Assembly (NCBI GenBank): GCA_947259705.1
Contig: CAMYNL010000023.1
Coordinates: forward strand, 1-64,000
Source: an uncultured Gammaproteobacteria bacterium
GTDB taxonomy: Bacteria; Pseudomonadota; Gammaproteobacteria; Arenicellales; JAANXG01
Reading direction: 5' to 3'
DNA: 64,000 nucleotides
Each line of letters begins with the position of its first letter. The first letter of the stretch is position 1. Below, piece after piece: positions 45,389-53,576 of the stretch. The notes under the pieces were generated by a model that saw only the letters and a program-made list of their open reading frames with translations, made no database searches and had not been told where the DNA came from. The translations under genes were made by a program, and so were the position numbers.

Positions 45389-47116
45389 GAGTCTCCTCAA
45401 AAAGTCAGGAACACTCCCCTCAACCCAAAGTACTTGTGACGAGTGGATGTGTGGGTCGGTAACGGAACAACCTCTGGCCTCGTTGCCATAACGCTAAGAG
45501 ACGCCAGGCCACGTCAGGTTTATAAAGCGCAAAAAAGATCCTCAAGAGGATCAGCAAGTTCATCACCAGGAAGATGCTGTGGATCCAGGCCGTCGAGGTA
45601 TCGGCACGCTTGGCACGAATATAGTTGAGTCGATAGCCGTTCTTTCCCTGACCAAACTTGCCTTCAATCGGAATGCGTTCCAGATACTCTTCTCGTCGTT
45701 GCGCGTGCAATCGCTTCAGCTCGTCCCGATTCGCGTCGGTGACTTTCTTGGGGCGTCCCAACGGCTTGCCAGCAAAACGAATACCGTGCCGCTTGAGATA
45801 GCGCCGGTTGTCTCGCGTTCCATACACCGGATCGCCCACGACCACCTCTGGATAAGTGCCATAGCGCGCCCGATGCGCTTCAACCTGACTCTTCAGATCT
45901 CCCCCTTCATGAAACGCGTCCCAGCGCAGATGATCCACCCGCGCCAGCCCTTCCTCAGTCAGACTGACACTGAGCTTGGCGCCAAACTCGACCGGCTTGT
46001 CCTGCTTGCCCCGAACGATCGGACGCACATACGGTTGGCTGATACTGACAATGCGATCCGCACAGCGCCGGCTCTGGTTCTGGTACATCTCCCACTGCTG
46101 GGCATACACATGCTGGATCACCCAGTAACGGGATAACAACCCACGCGGCAAGGGCAGCGGTGTACCGTCCGGCCAATACGCCAATAATCGCTCGATATGG
46201 CCCAGGTTGCGGCGCAAATACTGCAACTGCTGCTTGATCCCTCGACGCCGAACTTTGCCACTGGGCCGCCGCTGCTTCGCCACCGACAAGTAGGCTCGGC
46301 GCGCCTTCGCACGATAGGTCCGGGGTTTCTTTGTTAACCCAGTCTTGGCGTAGAGTATGTCGATGATCTGTTCACTGAACTCCCGCGCCTCATTGAGCAG
46401 ACTCAGGTCGGTGGGATAACGGATCGCCTGTTCGACCACCGTCGCATCCAGGATCAGCTTGCCTTGGCGGGCCGGCTCTTGCTCTTCTTTGTGGGTTATC
46501 CCCGCGGACGACGACGGCGGATCGTCATCGCCGGCATCTTCATCGGCGTCGGGCTTGTCCGATTTCGGCGTACGCCGCGGCCCTGGCTTTTGCTTCGCCT
46601 TGGCACTCTCCAGTGCATCGATAACGGCATCGTGAAAAGCTTCAAATACCCCTTGCCCCATGCGCTTGCGAATCTCTACGAACAACGACGGCGCGAACGG
46701 CGCCTCCCTCTGATACCCCGGCAATCCCACGAAGTATTGCAGGTAGGGATTCTCCTGGATCTGCTGGACCGTCTCTTCATCCGACAGACACAGCTTGTGT
46801 TTGACAATCACCGCACCAATCACCAAGCGCGCATCTTTGGTCGGTCGACCCTGGGTCACCGATAGACTTTGATAGTAACCCTCCGCCAGAGCGTCCCAGG
46901 GGATACACCGGCTCAGCTTCACCCAACGGTTGTCTTCATCCAGAGCGGTTTGAAAGGGCCAGTCAAATTCAGCGAGGGACAGTTGTTGGTGGCTGCGATA
47001 ACGGATCATAGGTGCACGGTTTTTGTAAGGTTGGGCTTATTTTTCGTGCACCATTATACCCCAAATAAGCCATTTATCATAATAATATCAAAGAGTTATA
47101 CTTTCTGAGTAGACTC
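45389..47116 (-). mobile_element. insertion sequence, IS5/IS1182-like DDE element
   Basis: A 1728-bp element bounded by imperfect terminal inverted repeats (GAGTCTCCTCAAAAAGT at left; GAGTCTACTCAGAAAGT read inward from right, 15 of 17 identical), flanked by the TACGTA duplication. It carries a single intact transposase gene. Intact ends and duplication suggest a fairly recent insertion. The gene it hit was probably already decaying, or decayed afterwards. Confidence 0.93.
45420..47009 (-). CDS. IS transposase, DDE type
   Basis: A 529-aa transposase. The catalytic triad is likely Asp in LILDATVVEQAI, Asp in VVGDPVYGT and Glu in IEGKFGQGK, the last followed by YRLNYIRAK as in IS5/IS1182-group enzymes. 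The N-terminal part (LSLAEFDWPFQTALDEDNRW; LCLSDEETVQQI; YLQYFVGLPG) is the family helix-turn-helix region. It also contains a low-complexity acidic insert (DADEDAGDDD). Reads through without stop or frameshift, so the element may still be mobile. Confidence 0.93.
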   Translation of the reverse strand: MIRYRSHQQLSLAEFDWPFQTALDEDNRWVKLSRCIPWDALAEGYYQSLSVTQGRPTKDARLVIGAVIVKHKLCLSDEETVQQIQENPYLQYFVGLPGYQREAPFAPSLFVEIRKRMGQGVFEAFHDAVIDALESAKAKQKPGPRRTPKSDKPDADEDAGDDDPPSSSAGITHKEEQEPARQGKLILDATVVEQAIRYPTDLSLLNEAREFSEQIIDILYAKTGLTKKPRTYRAKARRAYLSVAKQRRPSGKVRRRGIKQQLQYLRRNLGHIERLLAYWPDGTPLPLPRGLLSRYWVIQHVYAQQWEMYQNQSRRCADRIVSISQPYVRPIVRGKQDKPVEFGAKLSVSLTEEGLARVDHLRWDAFHEGGDLKSQVEAHRARYGTYPEVVVGDPVYGTRDNRRYLKRHGIRFAGKPLGRPKKVTDANRDELKRLHAQRREEYLERIPIEGKFGQGKNGYRLNYIRAKRADTSTAWIHSIFLVMNLLILLRIFFALYKPDVAWRLLALWQRGQRLFRYRPTHPLVTSTLG

Positions 47117-47122
47117 TACGTA
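47117..47122. repeat. target-site duplication, right copy (TACGTA)
   Basis: Second copy of the 6-bp duplication, immediately after the right inverted repeat. The Sel1 reading frame resumes in it. Confidence 0.85.
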
Positions 47123-47347
47123 CACGCGCACAAGTGGTTGAACCTAAGCTTAGCTAATGGATTTGAGCCTGGGCCACAATTCCTTGACCTCTTCGCCGGA
47201 CAGATAACCCCTGCCCAGCTTACAGAGGCACAACGCCTAGCCCGTGAGTGGATGGAGAAGCACGGGAAGTAGTCCCTCGTCACTGCTAGACCCTGCCCTC
47301 ACCCGAGATCGGGGTGTGTGGGCGATCTCAGGCGGTCGGATTTAGCC

Positions 47348-47540
47348 GGTGGAGGAATTCTCCGCATTGTGGTGGGGCGCCCCACCGCAATCAACAAGAG
47401 TCACCGACACCGCCGAGGATTTTCATGGCTGTCGAGCGCCCGACCACGATCAACAACGAGCCGCGATACCCCATCAAGTCGTGCGACACGGTGGAGGAAT
47501 TCTCCACTGCTGTCGGGCGCCCGACAGCAGCGAAGCCGTC
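47348..47540. repeat. three-unit ~71-bp tandem repeat with GC palindromes
   Basis: The box GGTGGAGGAATTCTCC occurs at 47348-47363 and again, identically, at 47490-47505, 142 bp later. A degenerate unit lies midway (GAGGATTTTCATGG from about 47415). Each box is followed by a palindrome centred on GCGC: a perfect 16-bp one at 47371-47386, an imperfect GTCGAGCGCCCGAC at 47431-47444, and a perfect 24-bp one at 47507-47530. The first two units also share ATCAACAA(C)GAG. The period is close to 71 bp. Not an attC site and not CRISPR. Role unknown. Confidence 0.75.
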
Positions 47541-47545
47541 GGAAC

Positions 47546-47734
47546 TCAACGGTCAACGCGGTGAGGTGCCACCAGTCCAATCGGAATCCTATCGTGACTG
47601 CAACGCGACTTAAGATCAAATAGTGCATCCCCTGGGTTATGAACTCCGTAATAGGGTCCCCACTCACCGCGATACCAGTCCGCAAGCTTTGGTATGACTT
47701 GAGCGTTGTCAGCAAGAAATGCTATCTGCGTCAC
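47546..47734 (-). pseudogene. truncated GNAT N-acetyltransferase
   Basis: From GTG 47734 a 62-codon frame gives IAFLADNAQVIPKLADWYRG, then GPYYG, GDALFDLKSRC and RIPIGLVA, the N-terminal third of a GNAT acetyltransferase. The frame ends with APHRVDR and a stop at the edge of the palindromic repeat region, so the acetyl-CoA-binding core is missing. The break coincides with the repeats, which may mark a recombination joint. Confidence 0.65.
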
Positions 47735-48435
47735 TTAGCGCTCGGAGTCGATGACTGCATAATGAGTGCCTCGTGGCACACCAGTTTTCGGTGCAAAACA
47801 ACAACCTTACTCACTAGGTGACCAAGTATCCCCGGATCATCTGAAACACGTCAACTGGTGCTGGGACCTGCTATCGGCTGTCGCTATGCCTTCCCAGCCA
47901 GCAGAGATCGCTCTTTTCGGCGGATTTTCTGATATCGAGTACCGTTCAGCCCATAGCAATCCCCGGCAACAACTCCCTGCCTTGCCCTCTACAGCCGCTG
48001 GTCTTGCGCGGGGTATCCAATCCATCAATCGAACAAGCGGGTCTGGGGCGGCGCGCGGCTTCGTGGGCGACGGGGGGTTTCTGGTTCGGTAGCTTGCGCG
48101 TCAAGGTGGACTTATGTCACCAACTGGTAACAATCGCCGGACGTACGTTCCTCCAGTGTTACCGTTTGGTAAGGATTGCGGGAGTACATAAGCCGTCTCT
48201 AGCCGCGCTTTGTGGTACCGAAATAAGAGTCCGAGGATTCGGGACGTCACCCTGATTAGTAGCCAAATCAGACCTATTTTATCTTTATATCCGGGTATCC
48301 CAAGCGCACGTGACGCTTGAGCTGATGGACGCTCAACGCTTTAGTGGCACGATTCTTGTACCGAGGAACTCTTTTGATGAGTAGCGCGATTTCGACAATT
48401 CACTGAGATCTTAAGGTCAACATGAGGAGAATCGA
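47735..48435. other. non-coding stretch before the porin gene
   Basis: About 700 bp with only short mutually overlapping frames. None has homology or a ribosome site. Composition is mixed and it may be decayed mobile DNA. Confidence 0.4.
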
Positions 48436-49503
48436 ATGATTAAGCGAATAAGCATCATCGCCTCGTTTTCCGTCGCGGCCCTCGCCGCACCGGCTGCACT
48501 GGGTCTGAATCTAGATATCTGGGGTGTGGCACACATGTCTGTTGACGGGGCGGACAACGGGCAAGAAAGCGATACCTACATTGCCAGCAACTCGTCGCGT
48601 CTCGCCGTCAGCGGCGATCAGGGAGTAACGGACAATCTGAAAATTGTATTTCAGTATGAATCCGGTGTGGATCTGACCGGACGGGGAGAAAACGACGGTA
48701 ACGGCGGCTGCGGCGCTGATGGCGAGGCCTGTCAGGGCCAGCTGTTCACCCGGACACGAGATGCCTTCGTCGGCTTATCGGGGGGCTTCGGCAAGCTGCT
48801 GGCGGGGCGATTAGGTGGATTGAACCAGTGGGTGTACGACTACAACCTGTTCGCCGATCAGGTCGGCGACCTCGGCAATATCTGGGGCGGCACCGGTCTC
48901 TTCGGCCGCGTTGACGACACCATCCATTACGAGACCCCGGATCTCAGCGGTTTCACGGCGGCGGTCACCTACGCCCCCGACGAAGGGGTGGACGACACGG
49001 CGGTCGGCGTCGGCAAACTGAACTATGGCAACGGCGGGATCAAGCTCGGCGCTGCCTATATGAGTCAGGGCACCGGGCTGCCCGATGAACACACCGCGTG
49101 GGCGCTCACCGGAAGCTATGACGGTGGTAACTTCACGGTCGGCGGCGGATATCAGGGTGAATCGGACATCGGCGGCGTACCCGGGGCCGACCGCGACGGA
49201 TTCACGGTGGGCGGCAGCATCAAACTTGGAAAAGGCGCGCTGAAGGGTCAGGCATCTTGGACGAGCGGGGAAGGTGACGAAACCGATGCAGTGCAATATG
49301 CGGTTGGCTATGACTATGATCTGGCTGAAAACGCCACTATCTACATTGCCTATGCCTCTACCAAGAACGACGCCCTCGTCGCTTTCAGCGCCAATGACTA
49401 CGGTCACGGCGACAATATCGGCACCGCCGGGCCGGGCGAAGATCCCAAGGCCGTTTCGCTAGGTATAGTGTACAAGTTCAACGCTCGGCTGTGGCCTCGC
49501 TAG
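48436..49503 (+). CDS. outer-membrane porin (Gram-negative Porin_4 type)
   Basis: A 355-aa trimeric-type porin precursor. It has a signal peptide ending PAALG-LNLDIWG, alternating beta strands (NSSRLAVSGDQGV, LKIVFQYESGVD, AFVGLSGGFGKLLAGRLGG, TIHYETPDLSGFTAAVTY) and the last strand KAVSLGIVYKF. Porins end with that Phe, but here the frame runs on as NARLWPR before the stop at 49501-49503. The extra seven residues would hide the Phe needed for BAM recognition. AGGAGA is seven bases before ATG 48436. A Cys pair in the large loop (GGCGADGEACQ) may be a disulfide. Confidence 0.88.
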   Translation: MIKRISIIASFSVAALAAPAALGLNLDIWGVAHMSVDGADNGQESDTYIASNSSRLAVSGDQGVTDNLKIVFQYESGVDLTGRGENDGNGGCGADGEACQGQLFTRTRDAFVGLSGGFGKLLAGRLGGLNQWVYDYNLFADQVGDLGNIWGGTGLFGRVDDTIHYETPDLSGFTAAVTYAPDEGVDDTAVGVGKLNYGNGGIKLGAAYMSQGTGLPDEHTAWALTGSYDGGNFTVGGGYQGESDIGGVPGADRDGFTVGGSIKLGKGALKGQASWTSGEGDETDAVQYAVGYDYDLAENATIYIAYASTKNDALVAFSANDYGHGDNIGTAGPGEDPKAVSLGIVYKFNARLWPR

Positions 49504-50335
49504 GACTAGGATAACCAGAGAAATCCATCGCCCTGATTTCTCTCGACAGGGAGGCGCCTCTGCTATCGGCCGGGAGTGTCCTGGGCAGAAATGTCGAGTG
49601 AGCGGTCGGCGAAAAGTCGAGAACACCCGGCGCGAATCCCGGCCGGCGGCGCCGTCCGACTCACGCGGGTGTAGTGATACAGCGATGTTTTGGGTTGTAC
49701 ATTCGGATCGTTGAATGTTGGAGCACCATAGTGGGTGGGCCCTCTGTCGAGGATGGCATAGGGCACCACCCTATTGTTGTGTCGAAGTGACTGAAACAGA
49801 GCCGGTTTTAGCAGTAACCAGGGCGCGCAGTATCACTCACCGTGAACGGCGCCGCCAGTGTTCACGCGGCTCGATTCGAGTCCATTGTCTGGCGTGATGC
49901 AGGTCGAGTTGAACATCGTCGGGTATTTGCCCGTGCAGAGCAGTAAGTTGACGTACTTCATTATACGGCTCGACGAAATAACAGAATTCGCGACGAAATG
50001 CGTTACCTCCCGTCGAATCGATACAGGCGAGTGAGGATCGTTATTAGCCGTACGCGTTCATGGCTGTTCCAGCACCAGATTTTCAAGTATCAAGTCGTGG
50101 CGTGAATGGACGGTCGATCGCAGCGGGCCAAGCCGTATTCTCAACCATTTGAACATGATTTCCAGACCAGCCGGAGTCGAAGGAAACGAGTAATTTTTGA
50201 GCAGGACGAAGACTAAAAAGGCGCAGACGTATCTGCCATGGCCGTCTTCAGGCAGATGTACGAATCTTACCAGTGCAATACGACGGAAAGCACAGAGAAG
50301 AAAGCTCAGTTCAATTGTAGCCGCGACATACTCAA
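49504..50335. other. long non-coding stretch
   Basis: About 830 bp between the porin and CBS genes. Short frames only (for example 49563-49769 minus and 49715-49897 plus), none recognisable. No repeat or hairpin run stands out. Probably accessory DNA. Confidence 0.45.
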
Positions 50336-50770
50336 TTACACTGTCGACTTCGCGTAGTCATCTACGAAGCGCATCGTCAATCGGATTTGCTTCAGGGTTG
50401 CCTTCATGAGGTCGCGCTGACTGACGACTTTCTTCAGTATTCCGCCTTCTATTAACGGTAAATGACGAATATTGTGTTCCGACATCAACTTCAAAGCACC
50501 CATCACCGTATCCTGCGGCGAACACACCACTAGGTCTCGCGTCATCAGGTTCTCTACGTTGAGTGCAAGCGCCGCCGGTCCATGCTGCGCAACAGCTCGA
50601 ACGACATCGCGTTCCGACAATATTCCTAATAGTCCGCCCGCTGCGTCGCAAACCGGCAAGACGCCAATGTTATGTTCCGCTAATAGCGAGGAAGCTTGTT
50701 CGAGGTTATGGTCAGGGCCGCAGACCAATAACTCATCGTTATATTGCGTAGTTACATCCCCGATTTTCAT
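50336..50770 (-). CDS. CBS-domain pair protein
   Basis: A 144-aa protein of two CBS domains (DVTTQYNDELLVCGPDHNLE; ENLMTRDLVVCSPQD) ending in KQIRLTMRFVDDYAKSTV. ATG 50770 follows GGAGGAGA. The upstream frame to 50863 has no homology. Related in design to the nqr-linked CBS protein (16716-17111), but not identical. Lower GC than the core genes. Confidence 0.9.
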   Translation of the reverse strand: MKIGDVTTQYNDELLVCGPDHNLEQASSLLAEHNIGVLPVCDAAGGLLGILSERDVVRAVAQHGPAALALNVENLMTRDLVVCSPQDTVMGALKLMSEHNIRHLPLIEGGILKKVVSQRDLMKATLKQIRLTMRFVDDYAKSTV

Positions 50771-51150
50771 ATTCTCCTCCGCTCGGTTGGTCAGCGAGAG
50801 GGGCACAAGTTCGTTCTCGCTGATCCGCCAGGATCCGAATCGTTCGCGATGATCATCCCCCATCGTGTCACTGATATCAAGCCTGCCGATGTCGCAAGGG
50901 TAAAGATAGCTCCGAGGAATTCAACATATAAATTCAGGGTAAAAATATTAAGAGAAATATTCAATACATTAGGGGCCTTGGTGCATGAATAATTCGTGCC
51001 TCACGAAAAACGGTAACGTGTGCATCATTCATCTGTTTGTTTCCACTTTCCTAGCGATAATAGGCGATATCCAACATACGCGTTCCACTCACGTTCGAGT
51101 CAACCCGATTCATGCAACAAGGCCGGTAAGAAGCACTATGCAGTGGCGGG
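50771..51150. other. intergenic region with MITE-like copy 2
   Basis: About 380 bp between the CBS gene and the glycosyltransferase gene. The only identifiable content is the 151-bp element at 50974-51124, whose right end is 26 bp from the stop of the glycosyltransferase gene. Confidence 0.6.
50974..51124 (+). mobile_element. MITE-like element, copy 2 (151 bp)
   Basis: Same orientation, length and terminal inverted repeats as the copy at 1450-1600, with six base differences (about 96% identical). Both copies keep the same one-mismatch asymmetry between the two ends. No target duplication is evident. Together the pair brackets about 49.5 kb as direct repeats. Confidence 0.8.
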
Positions 51151-51921
51151 TCAAGGCGTGGACAAGTCGAGACGGGCGCCGTCTTCGCGGAAAATGCGTG
51201 GCTTCCACGGCGCGAATCGTGCCGCGACAAACTTCATCGTGGTCGTGATAACACCAAGGCCATATTTGAGGGAACGTGGGAAATTGATACTCGAGGCGTC
51301 ATCAAAGTAACGGGTCGGACAACTTATCTCGCCAATACGAAATCCGAAAAACACTGCTTGCGCCAACATCTCGTTATCGAAAACGAAGTCATCCGAGTTT
51401 TCCTGCAGTGGAAGTGATTCAAGCACTTCGCGACTGAAAGCGCGGAAACCGGTGTGATACTCAGACAGTTTTTCGCCTAACGCGAGGTTTTGAATCAGCG
51501 TCAGAATACGGTTGGCAAGATACTTGTACAAAGGCATCCCGCCCTTAAGTGCCTTGCCACCTAAAATGCGCGAGCCAAGAGCGACGTCATAGTGGCCGGA
51601 TGTAATCATGGTTGCGAGAGAGTTGATAAGTCGCGGCGAATATTGATAATCGGGGTGAAGCATGACTATTACCTCCGCCCTCAAATTGCACGCCGCCTTG
51701 TAGCATGTCTTCTGGTTACCTCCGTAACCGAGATTTTCGCTGTGGACGATCGTCTCGATTCCGAGACGCTTAGCGAACTCAACGGTTTGATCATTCGAAC
51801 CGTCGTCGACCAGGATCACGTGGTCAACATACTCATGTGGAATCTCATCGTACGTTTGTCGCAGCGTCTTCTCGGCGTTGTACGCTGGCATTACCACGAC
51901 CAGGCGTTTTCCGTTGATCAT
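51151..51921 (-). CDS. family-2 glycosyltransferase
   Basis: A 256-aa GT-A enzyme. Motifs are [33 protein letters not shown], and [10 protein letters not shown] with the metal-binding acidic residues, then [15 protein letters not shown]. It is close to the dolichol-phosphate/undecaprenyl-phosphate sugar transferase group, but the sugar is unknown. ATG 51921 overlaps the methyltransferase stop by 4 bp (ATGA), so the two are translated together. Lower GC than the core. Confidence 0.9.
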   Translation of the reverse strand: MINGKRLVVVMPAYNAEKTLRQTYDEIPHEYVDHVILVDDGSNDQTVEFAKRLGIETIVHSENLGYGGNQKTCYKAACNLRAEVIVMLHPDYQYSPRLINSLATMITSGHYDVALGSRILGGKALKGGMPLYKYLANRILTLIQNLALGEKLSEYHTGFRAFSREVLESLPLQENSDDFVFDNEMLAQAVFFGFRIGEISCPTRYFDDASSINFPRSLKYGLGVITTTMKFVAARFAPWKPRIFREDGARLDLSTP

Positions 51922-52919
51922 TTCAAGCCATCGCCTTTTCTTGCACTCACGCGAATGGTGGCCCCCGCACCTAGAACACCGGACAGCATATACTCAACTG
52001 CCGCCACCGGCATGAACATGGTCGACAAGACCATCAATAGAAGTAGTTCCCATGGCGAACTGCCTGTGCCTCTATTTCGGAGCAAGGCATAGAAACGATT
52101 CGGGTCCCTCCCGAGACCAATCTTGTTTTCCAGGCTCTGGACAAACCCGAAAAGATTTTGCTCGAGTGAATACGTGCTCAGGCTGGTGACAAGAAATCCG
52201 ACATCTTCCAGGCATCGCGAGAGTGTCTCCGGGCTGAAATGGTGAATATGTCGAGGCAGATCAAGATGAAACCAGTGCTGGCGAAACAAGCGTGACTGGA
52301 AGCTACCGAAATTCGGGACCGCAAGCGCAAGAAGTCCGTTCGGGCGCAATAACTCGAAAACCTGGCGTAGGTTGTCGACCGGGTTCCGCAGATGCTCCAA
52401 AACGTGCCAGATGACGATAATATCGAAATGTTCCTGCGGAAGACCAATCTGTCGCAACTCGCCCTTATGGAAATCGATGTTCGCGCCAATATGATCGATG
52501 GGAATACTATCGTGCTCGACGCCTGTACAGCGGCAACCGAATTTCTCAAACGCTTGTAGTAACGTGCCCCGCCCACAGCCAATATCAAGTACACGGGGAG
52601 TCATCGTCCCTGCATCAGGACACATTCGTCGCCAGTGTTTCAGGAGTATTTTTGCTCTTGTGCTGGCAGAATATCTAAGCAGCCATTCGCCCACAGATGC
52701 AAATTTTTTCGAACCACCACCATAATAGCCGTTTGCATAATATGCATTCAGTTCGGCCCCGGACAGCACCGGATTAGTACGCACGAGATGACATACCGGG
52801 CACTGTACGAGCTCGAAGCACCGACGCCCTGAATCGAAATCTCGCGCCTCGAAAACGAGGTGGCTTTGATCGCATCCGCAAAGGACACATTGCAACGTAT
52901 AGCTCTGGGTGTGCTGCAC
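51918..52919 (-). CDS. zinc-ribbon class I SAM methyltransferase
   Basis: A 333-aa enzyme. An N-terminal zinc-ribbon-like part has CVLCGC and CPVCHL. The Rossmann SAM site is [12 protein letters not shown], then VEHDS and [12 protein letters not shown]-terminal hydrophobic segment ([18 protein letters not shown]) may be a membrane anchor. This form modifies sugars or lipid-linked glycans in surface-polysaccharide clusters. It precedes and overlaps the glycosyltransferase gene. Confidence 0.88.
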   Translation of the reverse strand: MQHTQSYTLQCVLCGCDQSHLVFEARDFDSGRRCFELVQCPVCHLVRTNPVLSGAELNAYYANGYYGGGSKKFASVGEWLLRYSASTRAKILLKHWRRMCPDAGTMTPRVLDIGCGRGTLLQAFEKFGCRCTGVEHDSIPIDHIGANIDFHKGELRQIGLPQEHFDIIVIWHVLEHLRNPVDNLRQVFELLRPNGLLALAVPNFGSFQSRLFRQHWFHLDLPRHIHHFSPETLSRCLEDVGFLVTSLSTYSLEQNLFGFVQSLENKIGLGRDPNRFYALLRNRGTGSSPWELLLLMVLSTMFMPVAAVEYMLSGVLGAGATIRVSARKGDGLK

Positions 52920-53576
52920 GATTAGTATTGGTGATATTAGTTCATTAGTTCCTGTCGAAAGCGCGGGATCGATCGGAAACTATGACGTTTTCAAGTGAGC
53001 GTTTCGAGGCTAATGGCGATGATACCCACGCGGACCGCACCCTTAACAAAATGGTCGCCGTAGAAAGCCAATCGGATGGATAAATGCCGGCCGTGTCTGT
53101 CTTCATTTGGGTACCGGTATGGTGATAAGAACCCTGCGATGAATCTCTATCTGTCGCTCCGGCAAGAAAGAGTAGTTGTTCAAGACTGAAGCACGTATTC
53201 TTTTTCGCGTGCACTCGGCGTTAATCATTGCAGTGACGGCAATCTATGGTCAAGCGTTTACTTTCTTATTCCTATCCTGGGACGACAATCACCAGGTCAC
53301 CTAAAACTGATATGTGAACGCCGTATTGACGGGAGAAACGCTATCCTGAGTCGTTGCGCCAATAGACATCAGCTTACAAATGTAGCGATCCACGATATGA
53401 AAAGTCTCCTTATTCACCTGGCTACACGTCAAGCCGGCGGCCAATTGCTGCGCGCAGCCTGCTATGATCACTTTCCCTCCGTGCCGTGGGATTACGTAAG
53501 GGGAAGTATAGCTGTGTATCGCAAACTGACTTGACGCACCATTCTCGCCACACATTCATATAGGACCATTGCAGCA
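52920..53576. other. intergenic region before ppc
   Basis: About 660 bp, AT-rich on the left, with only unconvincing short minus-strand frames (52945-53214; 53301-53555). It must hold the ppc promoter. I see no riboswitch-like fold or repeat. Confidence 0.4.

Larger units (their letters stand above)
45061..47272 (+). pseudogene. Sel1-repeat protein gene, interrupted and decayed
   Basis: The ancestral gene encoded a secreted protein (signal MKIRLLLLALVLCVPVQIATA approx. residues 1-20) with at least two Sel1 repeats (AEAQNNLGVMYANGEGV, ANAQYSLGLMYAKGQGV). Three lesions are visible: a one-base frameshift in the A/G run at 45155-45162, a TGA in place of Trp at 45293-45295, and the insertion sequence at 45389-47116. 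Beyond the insertion the frame continues as AHKWLNLSLANGFEPG and stops at 47270-47272 (EWMEKHGK). Removing the element and one TACGTA copy rejoins DYV-HAHKW exactly. AAGGGGACC precedes ATG 45061. Confidence 0.92.

Noticed and set aside
47348..47540. Integron attC site or CRISPR array
   Set aside because: No GTTRRRY/RYYYAAC core sites, no integrase, and the units have no unique spacers of regular length.
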